Positions 9,947 through 18,119 of a stretch of 64,000 bases of DNA are shown piece by piece; positions within the stretch are counted from its first letter, which is position 1, and every line of letters begins with the position of its first letter. Under the pieces are notes generated by a model. That model made no database searches. It was given only the letters and a program-made list of their open reading frames with translations, and was not told the DNA's origin. The stretch spans positions 1-64,000 of the forward strand of contig JADFKB010000006.1 in the NCBI GenBank assembly GCA_022565155.1, read 5' to 3'. The position numbers and the translations under genes are program-made. The stretch is from Chloroflexota bacterium (lineage in GTDB: Bacteria; Chloroflexota; Dehalococcoidia; DSTF01; RBG-16-68-14).

Positions 9947-10855
9947 ATGGCAAGCACCGTTCACATGGCGACGATCGAGGACGACCAGCGGCACGTTCCG
10001 GGATCTGATTCACTTCCGCTGTGGAATGAGAGCTTCTGGTTCGCCTTCTACGATCCGCGCACCGAGGTCGGTGTGACGGTACGTCTGGGGATCTTCGCCA
10101 ATCAGGAGGAGGCGAACATCTACCTCTTCCTCGTCCACGGCGGGGAGGTTGCTCACAGCCTGATCGATCTTCGTGCTCCCGTGCCGCCCCAGGAGGTCAA
10201 CCGTTTAGCCATCGGCGGGATGGAGATCGAATGGAAAGAGTCGCTGGAGAGCTTCCGCCTGCGATACCAGCACGAGGCCCACAGCATAGACGTGATGTGG
10301 AAGGGCTACAGCCCCACATACCTATATCCTTCACGAAATGGCGCGGCCAATGAGCCGAGGCAAACAGGGCACATCGAGCACGGGGGCGTGGTGACCGGCA
10401 CGATCACGCTCGCGGGTACGCCGTACTCTGTGGACTGTCTCGGGCATCGCGACCACTCTTGGGGGGGAGAGCGGGACTGGACGAAGCTGCACCATTGGGA
10501 TTATCTCAGCGGCGAGATCGGTAAGGACTTCTGGTTCAACGCAGTGCGAGTCGTCATGGGCGAAGGTGCACCGGAGATCTTTATCGGCGGCCTCTGGGAT
10601 GGCAAGGAGCTGCTCAACCTGGACGAGATCCGGATGGACGTCCGAACGGCCGACGACGGAGCACGCCAGTTGGGTGTCGACCTACACTTGGTCGACGAGC
10701 GCAAGCGAGAGCATCACATCGTTGGGGAGGAGGTTCTCGTCATCGCGCCCACGCAATTCGGCCGGACGTGGTGCAAGGACGGGTTTGCCCGCTATCGGTA
10801 TGGTGACCGCGTCGGCTATGGGATCATCGAGCTGGGGTATGTCGAGCGACCCTGA
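9947..10855 (+). CDS. conserved protein with GHRDHSWG motif (possible CrtC/AttH-type beta fold)
   Basis: I do not know a function for this 302-aa protein. It begins at an ATG behind AAAGGAG, 46 bases after the phosphotransferase gene. It is rich in predicted beta strands, with no signal peptide or membrane segment. The most distinctive part is residues 164-180, with GHRDHSWGGERDW, a motif I associate with uncharacterised proteins next to phosphotransferase and MaoC genes in actinobacterial lipid operons. It is distantly like the lipocalin-type fold of AttH and hydroxyneurosporene synthase. In such proteins the His/Asp/Trp cluster lines a pocket, so a hydration, isomerisation or binding role for a lipid intermediate is possible. 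This is low-grade inference. Confidence 0.8.
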   Translation: MASTVHMATIEDDQRHVPGSDSLPLWNESFWFAFYDPRTEVGVTVRLGIFANQEEANIYLFLVHGGEVAHSLIDLRAPVPPQEVNRLAIGGMEIEWKESLESFRLRYQHEAHSIDVMWKGYSPTYLYPSRNGAANEPRQTGHIEHGGVVTGTITLAGTPYSVDCLGHRDHSWGGERDWTKLHHWDYLSGEIGKDFWFNAVRVVMGEGAPEIFIGGLWDGKELLNLDEIRMDVRTADDGARQLGVDLHLVDERKREHHIVGEEVLVIAPTQFGRTWCKDGFARYRYGDRVGYGIIELGYVERP

Positions 10856-10975
10856 GCGGGCGGCATCCCGTCATCGCGGCAAGCGCACGCGCCCTTGCGA
10901 AGATCGGCCACGGCGCGTAGAATCAGACGGCCCAGCTACGAGCCGTGCCATTTGGATCTCTCGTGGGGGTGGACG

Positions 10976-11485
10976 ATGCCTGTACTCACCGATGAACAGC
11001 GCGCGCTCATTGGACAGGAGAGCGCGCCCAGGGACCTGCCGCAGCCGATCGACAGGATCATGGCCTTGCGCTGGTGCGAAATGGTCGAAGACGCGAACCC
11101 GATCTACTTCGACGAGGCTTACGCCCGCACCACCTGGCTGCAGGGCGCCATTGCCCCGCCCACGATGCTGAACACCTGGGGCATGACGCCCGTGTGGCCG
11201 GAGGCTAGAGGAGAGAGGCCGAGGCCGCGTCTGGAGCTGGAAGGCTGTACCACCACCATCGCGACGAACGCGGTTGAGGAGTACTTCGTGCCGCTGCGTT
11301 ACGGCGACACCATCACGGCGACGAGTCACATCAGCGAGATCAGCGACGAAAAGACCACGCGCCTGGGTGTGGGTCACTTCTACACTTCGGTAGACACGTA
11401 TCGCAATCAACTGGGGCAAGTGGTGGGGACGCACAGCTTCACGTTGTTCACGTATCGTCCGCATCCGACAGGAGACGGCGCATGA
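10976..11485 (+). CDS. MaoC-like hydratase, N-terminal-type domain (ChsH2-N-like)
   Basis: Hot-dog-fold protein of 169 aa like the FAS1/MaoC N-terminal dehydratase domain. The start is the ATG at 10976 after GGGGGTGG; the open frame extends back to 10895 without support. Sequence marks include MVEDANPIYFDEAYA and a GAIAPPTML loop typical of this half of a bipartite enoyl-CoA hydratase. It overlaps the next gene, a second MaoC-like protein, by four bases (ATGA), the usual sign of a heteromer. Mycobacterial ChsH1 and ChsH2 hydrate a steroid side-chain enoyl-CoA as such a pair, and the same downstream genes (Ltp2-like, DUF35) follow here. The substrate is inferred from that synteny only. Confidence 0.87.
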   Translation: MPVLTDEQRALIGQESAPRDLPQPIDRIMALRWCEMVEDANPIYFDEAYARTTWLQGAIAPPTMLNTWGMTPVWPEARGERPRPRLELEGCTTTIATNAVEEYFVPLRYGDTITATSHISEISDEKTTRLGVGHFYTSVDTYRNQLGQVVGTHSFTLFTYRPHPTGDGA

Positions 11486-11901
11486 CCAAAGAGTGGAAGG
11501 CAGGCGATGCGCTGGAACCGATCAGCCTTGAGCTCACGCTCAGAAGGGCGATCCAGGCGGTGGCAGGCACGCGAGACTACTACCCGTTCCATCACGATGA
11601 GCAGTTCGCCAGGGAGAACGGCGCCGAGGGCATCTTCTTCAACACAATGTTCCTCCAAGGCTTCGTCGGGAGGGCGGCGGCTGAGTGGTTTGGCAACGAC
11701 GCGTTCCTTCGTAGGCTGGAGATCGCGATGCACGCCTCGAACTACGTCGGTCGCACGCTTACCGCGGAGGGCACCGTCGCGGCGACGCGCGAGTCCAACG
11801 GCTGCAAGCTCGTCGACGCGGACGTTACCCTCGCTACTGAGGATGGCCCCACCACGAGCATCAAGCTTACCGTCCAGCTCCCCGTCTCAACGACGCCGTG
11901 A
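11482..11901 (+). CDS. MaoC-like hydratase partner subunit (ChsH1-like)
   Basis: Hot-dog-fold protein of 139 aa starting inside the stop of the preceding gene (ATGA). RDYYPFHHDEQFARENG near residues 31-47 matches the MaoC hydratase motif Y-x-P-x-H-x-D/H, which carries the catalytic Asp/His pair; the pattern here, YPFHHDEQFA, supports an active hydratase half. GIFFNTMFLQGFVGR is the substrate-lid helix. With the upstream protein it should form the active enoyl-CoA hydratase. The next gene (11924) is the aldolase-type thiolase homologue that would use the tertiary 3-hydroxyacyl-CoA product. Confidence 0.87.
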   Translation: MTKEWKAGDALEPISLELTLRRAIQAVAGTRDYYPFHHDEQFARENGAEGIFFNTMFLQGFVGRAAAEWFGNDAFLRRLEIAMHASNYVGRTLTAEGTVAATRESNGCKLVDADVTLATEDGPTTSIKLTVQLPVSTTP

Positions 11902-11923
11902 GCCTTTAGCAGGACCAAGGTAG

Positions 11924-13087
11924 ATGACGATCCGGAACAAGGCAGCGATCGTGGGCATCGGCCAGACGGAGTTCTCCAAGGATTCCGGCCGGAGCACCTT
12001 GCGCATGGCGCTGGAGGCGATCTTGCAGGCGCTCGATGACGCCGGGCTGAAACCTCAGGATGTCGACGGCGTGGTGAAGATGAGCGCCAATAACGACATC
12101 TTCGAGATCGATCTCCTGCGCTCTCTCAACCTGTCCAATCTGCGTTTCTTCCATGAGATCCCGCACGGCGGTGGCGCGGCGTGCGGGACGATCGCAGGCG
12201 CTGTGGCCGCAATCGCATCAGGCATGGCAGACGTGGTCGTAACCTTCCGCTCGCTGAACGAGCGCTCTGAGCGCCGGTTTGGACAATCCACCGTCGGTGG
12301 CGGTGTGGGAGGATGGGGCCAGGATAAGATACCACACGGTTTGGTGACGCCGGCGCAGTGGATCGCCATCTTCGGTCAGCGTTACCTGCATGAGTACGGG
12401 CACACAACCGAGGAGTTCGGCCGCGTCTCCGTCCTGTGTCGCAAACACGCGGCCACCAATCCTCACGCCATGATGTACGAACGCCCGATCACCCTGGAGG
12501 ACCACCAGAACTCCCGCTGGATCACAGAGCCGCTGCGCCTGTTCGACTGCTGCCTCGACACGGACGGCGCGTGTGCGGCGATCGTCGTCTCCGCGGAGAA
12601 GGCGAAGCAGCTCAAGGGGACCCCTGCATACATCGCCGCGGCGGCCCAGGGCACGGGCAGCCGCACGGAGATGATGACCAGCTATCAGCGCAAGAGCCTC
12701 GCTCGATTGGAGGAGGCTGAGGCCACGGCCGCGGAGCTGTACCGGACAGCGGAGCTGGAGCCTCAGCAGATCGACGTTGCCGAGATCTACGACCACTTCA
12801 CGCCGATGGTGTTGATGGCCCTCGAGGCGTACGGGTTCGCCGAGCCCGGCCAGTCTCCGCATCTGTTCCGTGAGGGCCGTTTGGAGCTCGACGGCGATCT
12901 GCCGCTAAACACGCACGGCGGCCACCTGGGCGAGGGCTACCTCCACGGCTTCGGGCACATTGTTGAGGGGGTGCGTCAGATCCGCGGCTCCGCCGTAAAC
13001 CAAGTCGAGGACGCCAAGACCTGCCTCGTGACGAGCGGCACGGGCGTCCCCACGAGCGCGATCATCCTGTCCAAGGAGGCGTACTGA
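11924..13087 (+). CDS. Ltp2-like thiolase-fold protein (lipid-transfer/retro-aldolase type)
   Basis: Thiolase superfamily member of 387 aa from the SCP-x/lipid-transfer branch. The characteristic C-terminal signature NTHGGHLGEGYLHGFGHI and the VTFRSLNERSERRFG stretch are present, while a standard thiolase CxSG nucleophile loop is not: the region reads HGGGAACGTIAG, with C87 in an altered context. In mycobacteria Ltp2 is a retro-aldolase that removes propionyl-CoA from a steroid side chain and needs a DUF35 partner. Such a partner gene follows here directly, overlapping by one base (TGATG at 13085-13089). I therefore favour an aldolase over a thiolase, by family knowledge and context. Confidence 0.88.
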   Translation: MTIRNKAAIVGIGQTEFSKDSGRSTLRMALEAILQALDDAGLKPQDVDGVVKMSANNDIFEIDLLRSLNLSNLRFFHEIPHGGGAACGTIAGAVAAIASGMADVVVTFRSLNERSERRFGQSTVGGGVGGWGQDKIPHGLVTPAQWIAIFGQRYLHEYGHTTEEFGRVSVLCRKHAATNPHAMMYERPITLEDHQNSRWITEPLRLFDCCLDTDGACAAIVVSAEKAKQLKGTPAYIAAAAQGTGSRTEMMTSYQRKSLARLEEAEATAAELYRTAELEPQQIDVAEIYDHFTPMVLMALEAYGFAEPGQSPHLFREGRLELDGDLPLNTHGGHLGEGYLHGFGHIVEGVRQIRGSAVNQVEDAKTCLVTSGTGVPTSAIILSKEAY

Positions 13088-13488
13088 TGGCGGAGTTCCC
13101 CCGGCCTTCGCCCCTGCCAGACCGCGACACGGCGCCGTTCTGGGAGGCCCAGAATAACCACGAATTGAAGTTCCAGAGGTGCACCGGTTGCGAGACGGTG
13201 CGCTACCCCGTGGGGCCCCTCTGCCCCGAGTGCCACTCCTTCGACTTCGAATGGATCACGTCGAGCGGCCGAGGAACGATCTACAGCTACACCATAGTGC
13301 GGCACCAGACACACCCGGCCTTCGCGCCGCCCTACACCGTGTTGCTGGTGGAGATGGAAGAGGGGCCGCGCATCATCGCCCAGTTGCAGGCATCCGAAGA
13401 CGCCCGGTTCGCGATCGACACTCCGGTGCACATCGAGTGGGAGGATCACCCAGGCCAGGCGCTCCCGGTCTTCGTACTCGACTCGTAG
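13087..13488 (+). CDS. DUF35 OB-fold protein with zinc ribbon, partner of the Ltp2-like protein
   Basis: 133-aa Zn-ribbon/OB-fold protein. Four cysteines form the ribbon (C32, C35, C46, C49 in RCTGC and PLCPEC), followed by the OB-like strands (GRGTIYSYTIVRHQTHPAFA). Its start codon overlaps the stop of the upstream gene, so the two proteins are made in step. In mycobacteria the equivalent domain is fused to the C-terminus of ChsH2, and it stabilises and activates Ltp2. Here it is a separate polypeptide while the MaoC half of ChsH2 is encoded at 10976, so the ChsH2 fusion is split into two genes. Confidence 0.92.
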   Translation: MAEFPRPSPLPDRDTAPFWEAQNNHELKFQRCTGCETVRYPVGPLCPECHSFDFEWITSSGRGTIYSYTIVRHQTHPAFAPPYTVLLVEMEEGPRIIAQLQASEDARFAIDTPVHIEWEDHPGQALPVFVLDS

Positions 13489-13567
13489 GAACGCGCTTGG
13501 CGCCTGCCGCCATCGCGGCCGCAGCGCCTGTGGTCATCTAAAGGCAGCGTAGGAGGAGGAAGACAAC

Positions 13568-14596
13568 ATGAAGCTTGGGCTCACCGTTGGATACTGGAGT
13601 TCTGGCCCGCCGCCCGACATCGGGCAGCGCATCGCCGAAGCCGAGGAGCTTGGCTTCGATTCCATGTGGACGGCGGAGGCGTACGGCTCGGACTGCCTCA
13701 CGCCGCTCGCCTGGTGGGGCGCCAAGACGACGCGCATCAAGCTCGGCACGGCGATCGCCCAGGTGTCGGCCCGCACGCCCGCGGCGATGGCGATGGCTGC
13801 GATGACGCTGGACCACCTGTCAGGCGGCCGCTTCATCCTCGGCCTCGGCGTCTCCGGCCCCCAGGTAGTGGAGGGCTGGTACGGTCAACCGTTCCCCAGA
13901 CCTCTGGAGCGCACACGGGAATACATCGAGATTATACGAACCATCCTCGCACGAGAGCAGCCCCTGAATTTCGCCGGGCGACAGTACCAGATTCCATATC
14001 AGGGTGGGACCGGCCTCGGCAAGCCGTTGAAACCTATCGTCCACCCGCTCCGCGCTGACCTGCCCATCTACCTCGGCGCCGAGGGGCCGAAGAATGTCGC
14101 GCTCGCGGCGGAGATCGCTGACGGTTGGTTCCCGATCTTCTTCTCGCCGAAGATGGACAAGTTCTACCGGGAGGCGCTGGCCGAAGGCTTCGCCCGCCCC
14201 GGCGCCCGCCGCAAGCCGGAGGACTTTGAGGTCGCGTCCAACGTGTCCATCATCATCAATGACGATATCGAAGCTGCGGTGGACAGTATGAAACCGGGCC
14301 TGGCGCTCTACATCGGCGGGATGGGCGCGCGCGATATGAACTTTCACTTCGATGTGTTCTGCCGGATGGGATACGAGGGGGAATGCCGTCAGATCCAAGA
14401 TCTGTACCTGGACGGGAAGAGGGGCGAGGCTGCCGCCGCCGTTACGACCCAGATGGTGCAGGACACCGCCCTCATAGGGCCGCTGGGCAAAATCAAAGAC
14501 GAGCTTCAGGAGTGGAAGCGCACGGCGCTCACGACGATGCTGGTGGGAGGGTCGACGCAAACGCTACGGACGATCAGCGAACTCGTGTTGGCCTGA
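13568..14596 (+). CDS. luciferase-like (F420-dependent type) oxidoreductase
   Basis: TIM-barrel LLM-family oxidoreductase of 342 aa. LTVGYWSSGPPPDI opens the barrel, and FILGLGVSGPQVVEGWYG (about 93-110) is the loop of the F420-dependent subgroup related to mycobacterial Rv3520c. In Mycobacterium tuberculosis that gene also neighbours DUF35 and Ltp genes, so the context agrees. F420 use is inferred from subgroup resemblance and no cofactor genes are in view; FMN cannot be excluded. AGGAGGAAGACAAC precedes the ATG. It is the last gene of the plus-strand operon; a kinase remnant and a tRNA-like piece follow. Confidence 0.88.
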   Translation: MKLGLTVGYWSSGPPPDIGQRIAEAEELGFDSMWTAEAYGSDCLTPLAWWGAKTTRIKLGTAIAQVSARTPAAMAMAAMTLDHLSGGRFILGLGVSGPQVVEGWYGQPFPRPLERTREYIEIIRTILAREQPLNFAGRQYQIPYQGGTGLGKPLKPIVHPLRADLPIYLGAEGPKNVALAAEIADGWFPIFFSPKMDKFYREALAEGFARPGARRKPEDFEVASNVSIIINDDIEAAVDSMKPGLALYIGGMGARDMNFHFDVFCRMGYEGECRQIQDLYLDGKRGEAAAAVTTQMVQDTALIGPLGKIKDELQEWKRTALTTMLVGGSTQTLRTISELVLA

Positions 14597-14885
14597 CGGG
14601 CGCTACCGTCGACTCGACCGGCAGGCCCGCCTCCGAAACCTGGGCGGCGAGGCTGGCGGCTTTGTCAAGGCCCGGCTGTGGGCTCACCGTATCATCGGCC
14701 TCTCCCGTGGCGCTGAGGATACCCAGTGTACGCTCTATATCGGTGAGCGCTGGCGGCCCGGCCAATTCGCTGGGAGCGAGTGACTCGCGGGCCAGTTCGG
14801 GCTTGGACTCGAGAACTCGCTACGCGCCCCCTGCCTGGATCACGACAAGGTTGAGCGCGTGGCCCACCACGTCGTGCAACGCTCG
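14597..14885 (-). pseudogene. histidine kinase fragment (HisKA_3 region) with an in-frame stop
   Basis: On the minus strand one reading frame encodes SRALHDVVGHALNLVVIQ (14885 downward), the dimerisation and phospho-acceptor helix of a NarL-type histidine kinase with its HD pair. An amber codon at 14820-14822 comes next, and then in the same frame RVLESKPELARESLAP and later ERTLGILSATGE and GLPVE, which continue the same domain. The start of the gene, the ATPase domain and the end are missing, and the stop breaks what remains. It is therefore a decayed piece of a sensor kinase, antisense to and not a copy of the intact kinase at 15375. It fills part of the 778-base gap between 14596 and 15375. 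Confidence 0.6.
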
Positions 14886-14969
14886 GCTAGTAGTGGCGCC
14901 AAGCAGTCTAGAGGCCGCCAGCCCTATCGTCTGTTCGATTGGGTGGAAATCCGGCGCTGTGGACATTCT

Positions 14970-15028
14970 GGTGGAGCATCTGCCTCCCAGGCAGAGGGTC
15001 GCGAGTTCAAATCTCGTCTTCCGCTCCA
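14970..15028 (+). pseudogene. 3' part of a tRNA-Gly (anticodon CCC), 5' end missing
   Basis: From 14970 the sequence folds as the last three quarters of a glycine tRNA. It has the end of a D-arm (GGTGGAGC), an anticodon arm with 5-bp stem TCTGC/GCAGA and loop CTCCCAG (anticodon CCC at 14986-14988), and a T-arm GCGAG/TTCAAAT/CTCGT. It ends with the acceptor strand CTTCCGC, T and an encoded CCA at 15026-15028. The matching 5' acceptor strand and the first half of the D-arm are not found at the right distance; the best candidate, GTGGAAA at 14944, would leave a D-region 10 bases too long. I read it as a remnant, possibly an attachment-site scar. The remaining stretch 15029-15374 shows only a TATACT box at 15357-15362. 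Confidence 0.6.
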
Positions 15029-15374
15029 GAACTGCCATTGGGCGCACGGTTCGTATCTAGATCTGGCCGATTAGGCGATTCGAGCTTTGCCTCTTCCGAG
15101 GAAGAATAAGTCTGCCCTTGAGACTCGGTTTCCTCGTCTAAGGGGGTTAGGCGAAGAACTGGGCACTAGGCGCTCAGTGGCGGCACTCAAAAGACCACAA
15201 GCCCCCCGGGGTGCGTCGGCATTAAGAGAAGAAGTGTATGGCTAGGAGACTAGCCTTGATCCTTTCACTCCTGAGTATCTGGCATGCGCGCGTGCGCGAC
15301 AGGTGCCATAGGGCCTAGGCAACCAGCCAATCGTCCTATCAATATCGCCGCCCCGCTATACTTGCTGCTGAACG

Positions 15375-16718
15375 ATGCAGCAGAGTACGCGACGCTGGCG
15401 TCAGGTGGGTGTGTGGCTGCCCGCCGCATTCATTGCGGCGACGGCAGCCGTGGCCGTGCTCGGCCTTGGCCGGGTCATCTCGGACGTCGCGGTGGTCGCC
15501 GTGATCGCCGGGCTTGGCGCAGTCGGTGCGGCGGTGTTCTCACGCTGGATCTTCCAGACGCTGGGCCATGCCCAACAGGAGACCGATGAGCGCGCTCGTG
15601 AACTGGCCGCGATCAACGAGGCCAGTCTCGCACTATCATCAGACCTGGACTTGCCATCGCTGCTTCAACGCGTAGTTGACCTGAGCCGGGACGTGACACA
15701 TGCAAGGTATGGCGCGCTCGCGATGCTGGGAGAAGATGATGAGATCGCCCAGTTCATCACATCGGGCTTGGGTCAGGCTGAACGCGATCGAATCGGCCCG
15801 TTGCCGAAAGGACGAGGCCTGTTGGGAGCGGTGATTCAGTCGGGTGAGACCCTTCGCGTAGACGACATCGCCTCCCATCCGCAGGCGTTCGGTTTCCCGG
15901 AACACCATCCGCGCATGACGAGCTTCATCGGCCTACCGATCCGCTATGAGGGACGCATCGTCGGCGATCTCTACCTCACGGACAAGGACGGCGGATCGCC
16001 GTTTTCGGAACGAGACGAGGAGATGCTTCGAGCCTTCGCGGCTCACGCCGCGGCCGCGATCGAGAATGCGCGACTCTACAGACAGGTACAGGACTTGGCC
16101 GTCGTGGAAGAGCGTGACCGGATCGGCATGGACATGCATGACGGCGTTATCCAGTCGCTGTACGCGACCGGCCTCAAGGTCGAGAACTGCCTGGAAGACC
16201 TTAAGGATGATCCGTCTCAAGTCGAACCGCAGCTCCACAACGTGCTCGATCAACTCAACCAGAGTATCGCCGACCTGCGTGGGTACATCTTCAACCTTCG
16301 GCCGAACGAGCTTGCTGACAGCGATCTGGCGGGCGCCGTCGGCAGCCTGCTGCAGGAGTTGAAGGTGAACGCGCTGTTAGACGTGCAGCTCATCGAGGGG
16401 CCTCAGGCCTGCGAAGGCCTGTCGGCGGAACAGACGAAGGCTCTGTTCCATGTCGCGCGTGAGTCATTGGCAAACGTAAGGAAGCACGCGAAGGCGCACT
16501 CGGTTACCGCCAGTCTCGAGCATAGGGGCGGCAGCTTCCGCATGACGATCGTCGATGATGGCGGTGGGTTTGATCCCAACCAGCCCAGCAGTGGGCTAGG
16601 ACTCCGGAACATCCGCGAGCGAGTCTCCGCCCTGGGCGGACAGATCGACATCAAGGCGGCTGTTGGCCAAGGCACCCAAGTCACGGTTGATATACTATTG
16701 GAGCGGAAGGGGTCTTAG
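15375..16718 (+). CDS. DevS-like sensor histidine kinase with GAF domain
   Basis: Membrane-anchored sensor kinase of 447 aa. Two N-terminal hydrophobic segments (about 11-32 and 34-55) are followed by a short coiled linker. A GAF domain (about 85-233) and a HisKA_3 dimerisation domain with phospho-acceptor H255 in MDMHDGVIQSL come next. The C-terminal ATPase has N-box RESLANVRKHAKAH and GLGLRNIRERV. The GAF part (LPKGRGLLGAVI, AFGFPEHHPRMTSFIGLPI, VGDLYLTDK) strongly resembles the haem GAF of mycobacterial DevS/DosS; H177/H178 lie where I would expect a haem ligand, which is untested. TATACT at 15357 would give a very short leader, and no ribosome site precedes the ATG. The response regulator starts two bases after the stop. 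Confidence 0.93.
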   Translation: MQQSTRRWRQVGVWLPAAFIAATAAVAVLGLGRVISDVAVVAVIAGLGAVGAAVFSRWIFQTLGHAQQETDERARELAAINEASLALSSDLDLPSLLQRVVDLSRDVTHARYGALAMLGEDDEIAQFITSGLGQAERDRIGPLPKGRGLLGAVIQSGETLRVDDIASHPQAFGFPEHHPRMTSFIGLPIRYEGRIVGDLYLTDKDGGSPFSERDEEMLRAFAAHAAAAIENARLYRQVQDLAVVEERDRIGMDMHDGVIQSLYATGLKVENCLEDLKDDPSQVEPQLHNVLDQLNQSIADLRGYIFNLRPNELADSDLAGAVGSLLQELKVNALLDVQLIEGPQACEGLSAEQTKALFHVARESLANVRKHAKAHSVTASLEHRGGSFRMTIVDDGGGFDPNQPSSGLGLRNIRERVSALGGQIDIKAAVGQGTQVTVDILLERKGS

Positions 16719-16720
16719 AC

Positions 16721-17383
16721 ATGGCCGGCAAGACACGCGTGATGATTGTGGACGATCACGAGGTCGTCCGTGAAGGGCTGCGCTCACTGCTGCGCCGGCG
16801 CGAGGAGCTGGCCGTCGTTGGGGAGGCGGATTCGGTGGCATCCGCTATCGAAGAGGCGCGCAAGACCGAGCCGGACGTCGTGATCATGGATGTCCGCCTA
16901 CCGGACGGCAGCGGCGTCGAGGCCTGTCGCGAGATCAGGTCTGAGCGTCCTGACACTAAGGTGCTAATGCTTACGTCGTACGCCGACGAAGAGGCCGTGT
17001 TCGCCTCAATCATGGCGGGTGCGGTCGGCTACCTCCTGAAGCAGACGAGTACGAGAACGCTGATCGAAGCGATCGAGCGGGCGATGAGGGGCGAATCACT
17101 TCTCGATCCCGCTGTTACGCAGCGCGTACTGGAGCGCGTGAGGAGTGGCAAGCAGGACGAGGACGAGGAGCTCGCGCTCCTTTCAGAACGGGAGCGCAAG
17201 ATCCTCGACCTGATCGCGGAAGGCAAGACCAACAAGGAGATAGCGAAAGAGATCTTTCTTAGCGACAAGACGGTGAAGAACTACGTCAGCAGCATCCTCA
17301 GCAAACTGAACATGCGCCGGCGCTCAGAGGCAGCCGCATTCATCGCCCGCCGGAGCCCGCGCACCGAGGAATCCCGAGACTAG
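16721..17383 (+). CDS. NarL/DevR-type response regulator
   Basis: Response regulator of 220 aa, partner of the kinase two bases upstream. The receiver has the acidic pair D11/D12, phospho-acceptor D57 in VVIMDVRLPDGSG, T/S near 85 (LMLTSYAD) and K107 (YLLKQTS). A LuxR-type helix-turn-helix fills residues about 150-212 (LSERERKILDLIAEGKTNKE, then SDKTVKNYVSSILSKL). This layout and the neighbouring universal stress protein are those of the DevR/DosR group, which answers to oxygen, NO or redox state. The GGCC palindromes listed in this window are candidate binding sites. Direct evidence is limited to the family assignment. Confidence 0.94.
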   Translation: MAGKTRVMIVDDHEVVREGLRSLLRRREELAVVGEADSVASAIEEARKTEPDVVIMDVRLPDGSGVEACREIRSERPDTKVLMLTSYADEEAVFASIMAGAVGYLLKQTSTRTLIEAIERAMRGESLLDPAVTQRVLERVRSGKQDEDEELALLSERERKILDLIAEGKTNKEIAKEIFLSDKTVKNYVSSILSKLNMRRRSEAAAFIARRSPRTEESRD

Positions 17384-17453
17384 CGCCAGCCTCTCGCCAC
17401 GAGAGGTGTCTCTACTTTAGGCCCACGCGAAGTCTATCGAGCCTCGGGAACAT

Positions 17454-17466
17454 GGGCCGTTTGGCC
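17454..17466. promoter_or_regulatory. GGGCC-N4-GGCC palindrome upstream of the stress-protein gene
   Basis: GGGCC GTTT GGCC, centred about 120 bases before the universal stress protein ATG, in the 196-base gap after the response regulator. The arms are complementary (GGCC/GGCC) around a four-base centre, like DevR/DosR boxes (GGGnC-N4-GnCCC). Similar sites are at 29917, 38680, 48352 and 48571. A single site of this kind is not rare in GC-rich DNA. Confidence 0.35.
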
Positions 17467-17579
17467 AAGCCGAACGGGCGCTTTGGGCCTAGGAGTCCGC
17501 TCCCCTGACCATCTACGCTCATAGCAGGTCACGCTGCTTCGCCTTAACGAGTTGCGTGCGACGTGGAAAGGGGAACGCC

Positions 17580-18119
17580 ATGTTCAAGAAGATACTAGTT
17601 CCCGTGGATGGATCGAGCTTCTCCGAGCAAGCCATCCCTGCCGCGAGGGAGCTCCTGACGGGAGGTACTGAGGAAGTTACCCTCCTCACGATCAGTGAAG
17701 CGCCTAAGGCAACCCGGCGGCGGCGCAAGGGATTGCGGCGTCCCGTCCCATTGGCCGCAATGTCGGGATTCGCGCCCGCTGGCGTGCTTCCGGCTGAGCT
17801 TCCCGTGTACGTCGAGACGAAGGGCCAGGCCGTAGAACGCCGAGAACAAGAGCTGCTTGAGTACGTGAACCGGGCCGGGCGGCCGCTGGCAGAGACGGGC
17901 CGCAGCATCCATGCGGCGGTCCACTTTGGTAACCCCGCGATCGAGATCATCGACTTCGCACAGAGGGGCCAGTTCGATCTGATCGTTATGGCCACGCACG
18001 GCCGCTCCGGCCTGTGCAAGACGATGCAAGGGAGCGTGACGGCGGAAGTGATTCGCAGCGGGGTTACTCCGGTGCTCGTCGTGCGGCCGAAGAAGCGGCT
18101 GTCGAAGGCGCGCCGATGA
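17580..18119 (+). CDS. universal stress protein (UspA family)
   Basis: Cytoplasmic UspA-type protein of 179 aa. It opens with KKILVPVDGSSFSEQAIPAA and closes with the ATP-binding loop of the family, ATHGRSGLCKTMQGSVTAEV, followed by TPVLVV. The ATG at 17580 is chosen over an upstream GTG because AAAGGGG stands before it and the family begins exactly here. Usp genes are typical targets of DevR-type regulators, and this one follows such a pair with a GGCC palindrome in between. Its stop overlaps the start of a receiver-like protein (ATGA at 18116). Nucleotide binding is likely; the physiological role is general stress or low-energy survival by family knowledge. Confidence 0.93.
   Translation: MFKKILVPVDGSSFSEQAIPAARELLTGGTEEVTLLTISEAPKATRRRRKGLRRPVPLAAMSGFAPAGVLPAELPVYVETKGQAVERREQELLEYVNRAGRPLAETGRSIHAAVHFGNPAIEIIDFAQRGQFDLIVMATHGRSGLCKTMQGSVTAEVIRSGVTPVLVVRPKKRLSKARR

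Noticed and set aside
14943-15028. A complete tRNA-Gly(CCC) gene
   Set aside because: The only 5' strand that pairs with the acceptor (GTGGAAA) lies 10 bases too far away and no D-stem forms, so I call it a fragment.
14820-15047. Minus-strand open frame with an ERKTRFELATLCLGG-type start
   Set aside because: The first half is the antisense of the tRNA-Gly piece, a known annotation artefact. Only the second half (HisKA_3 part) is real, and it belongs to a pseudogene.
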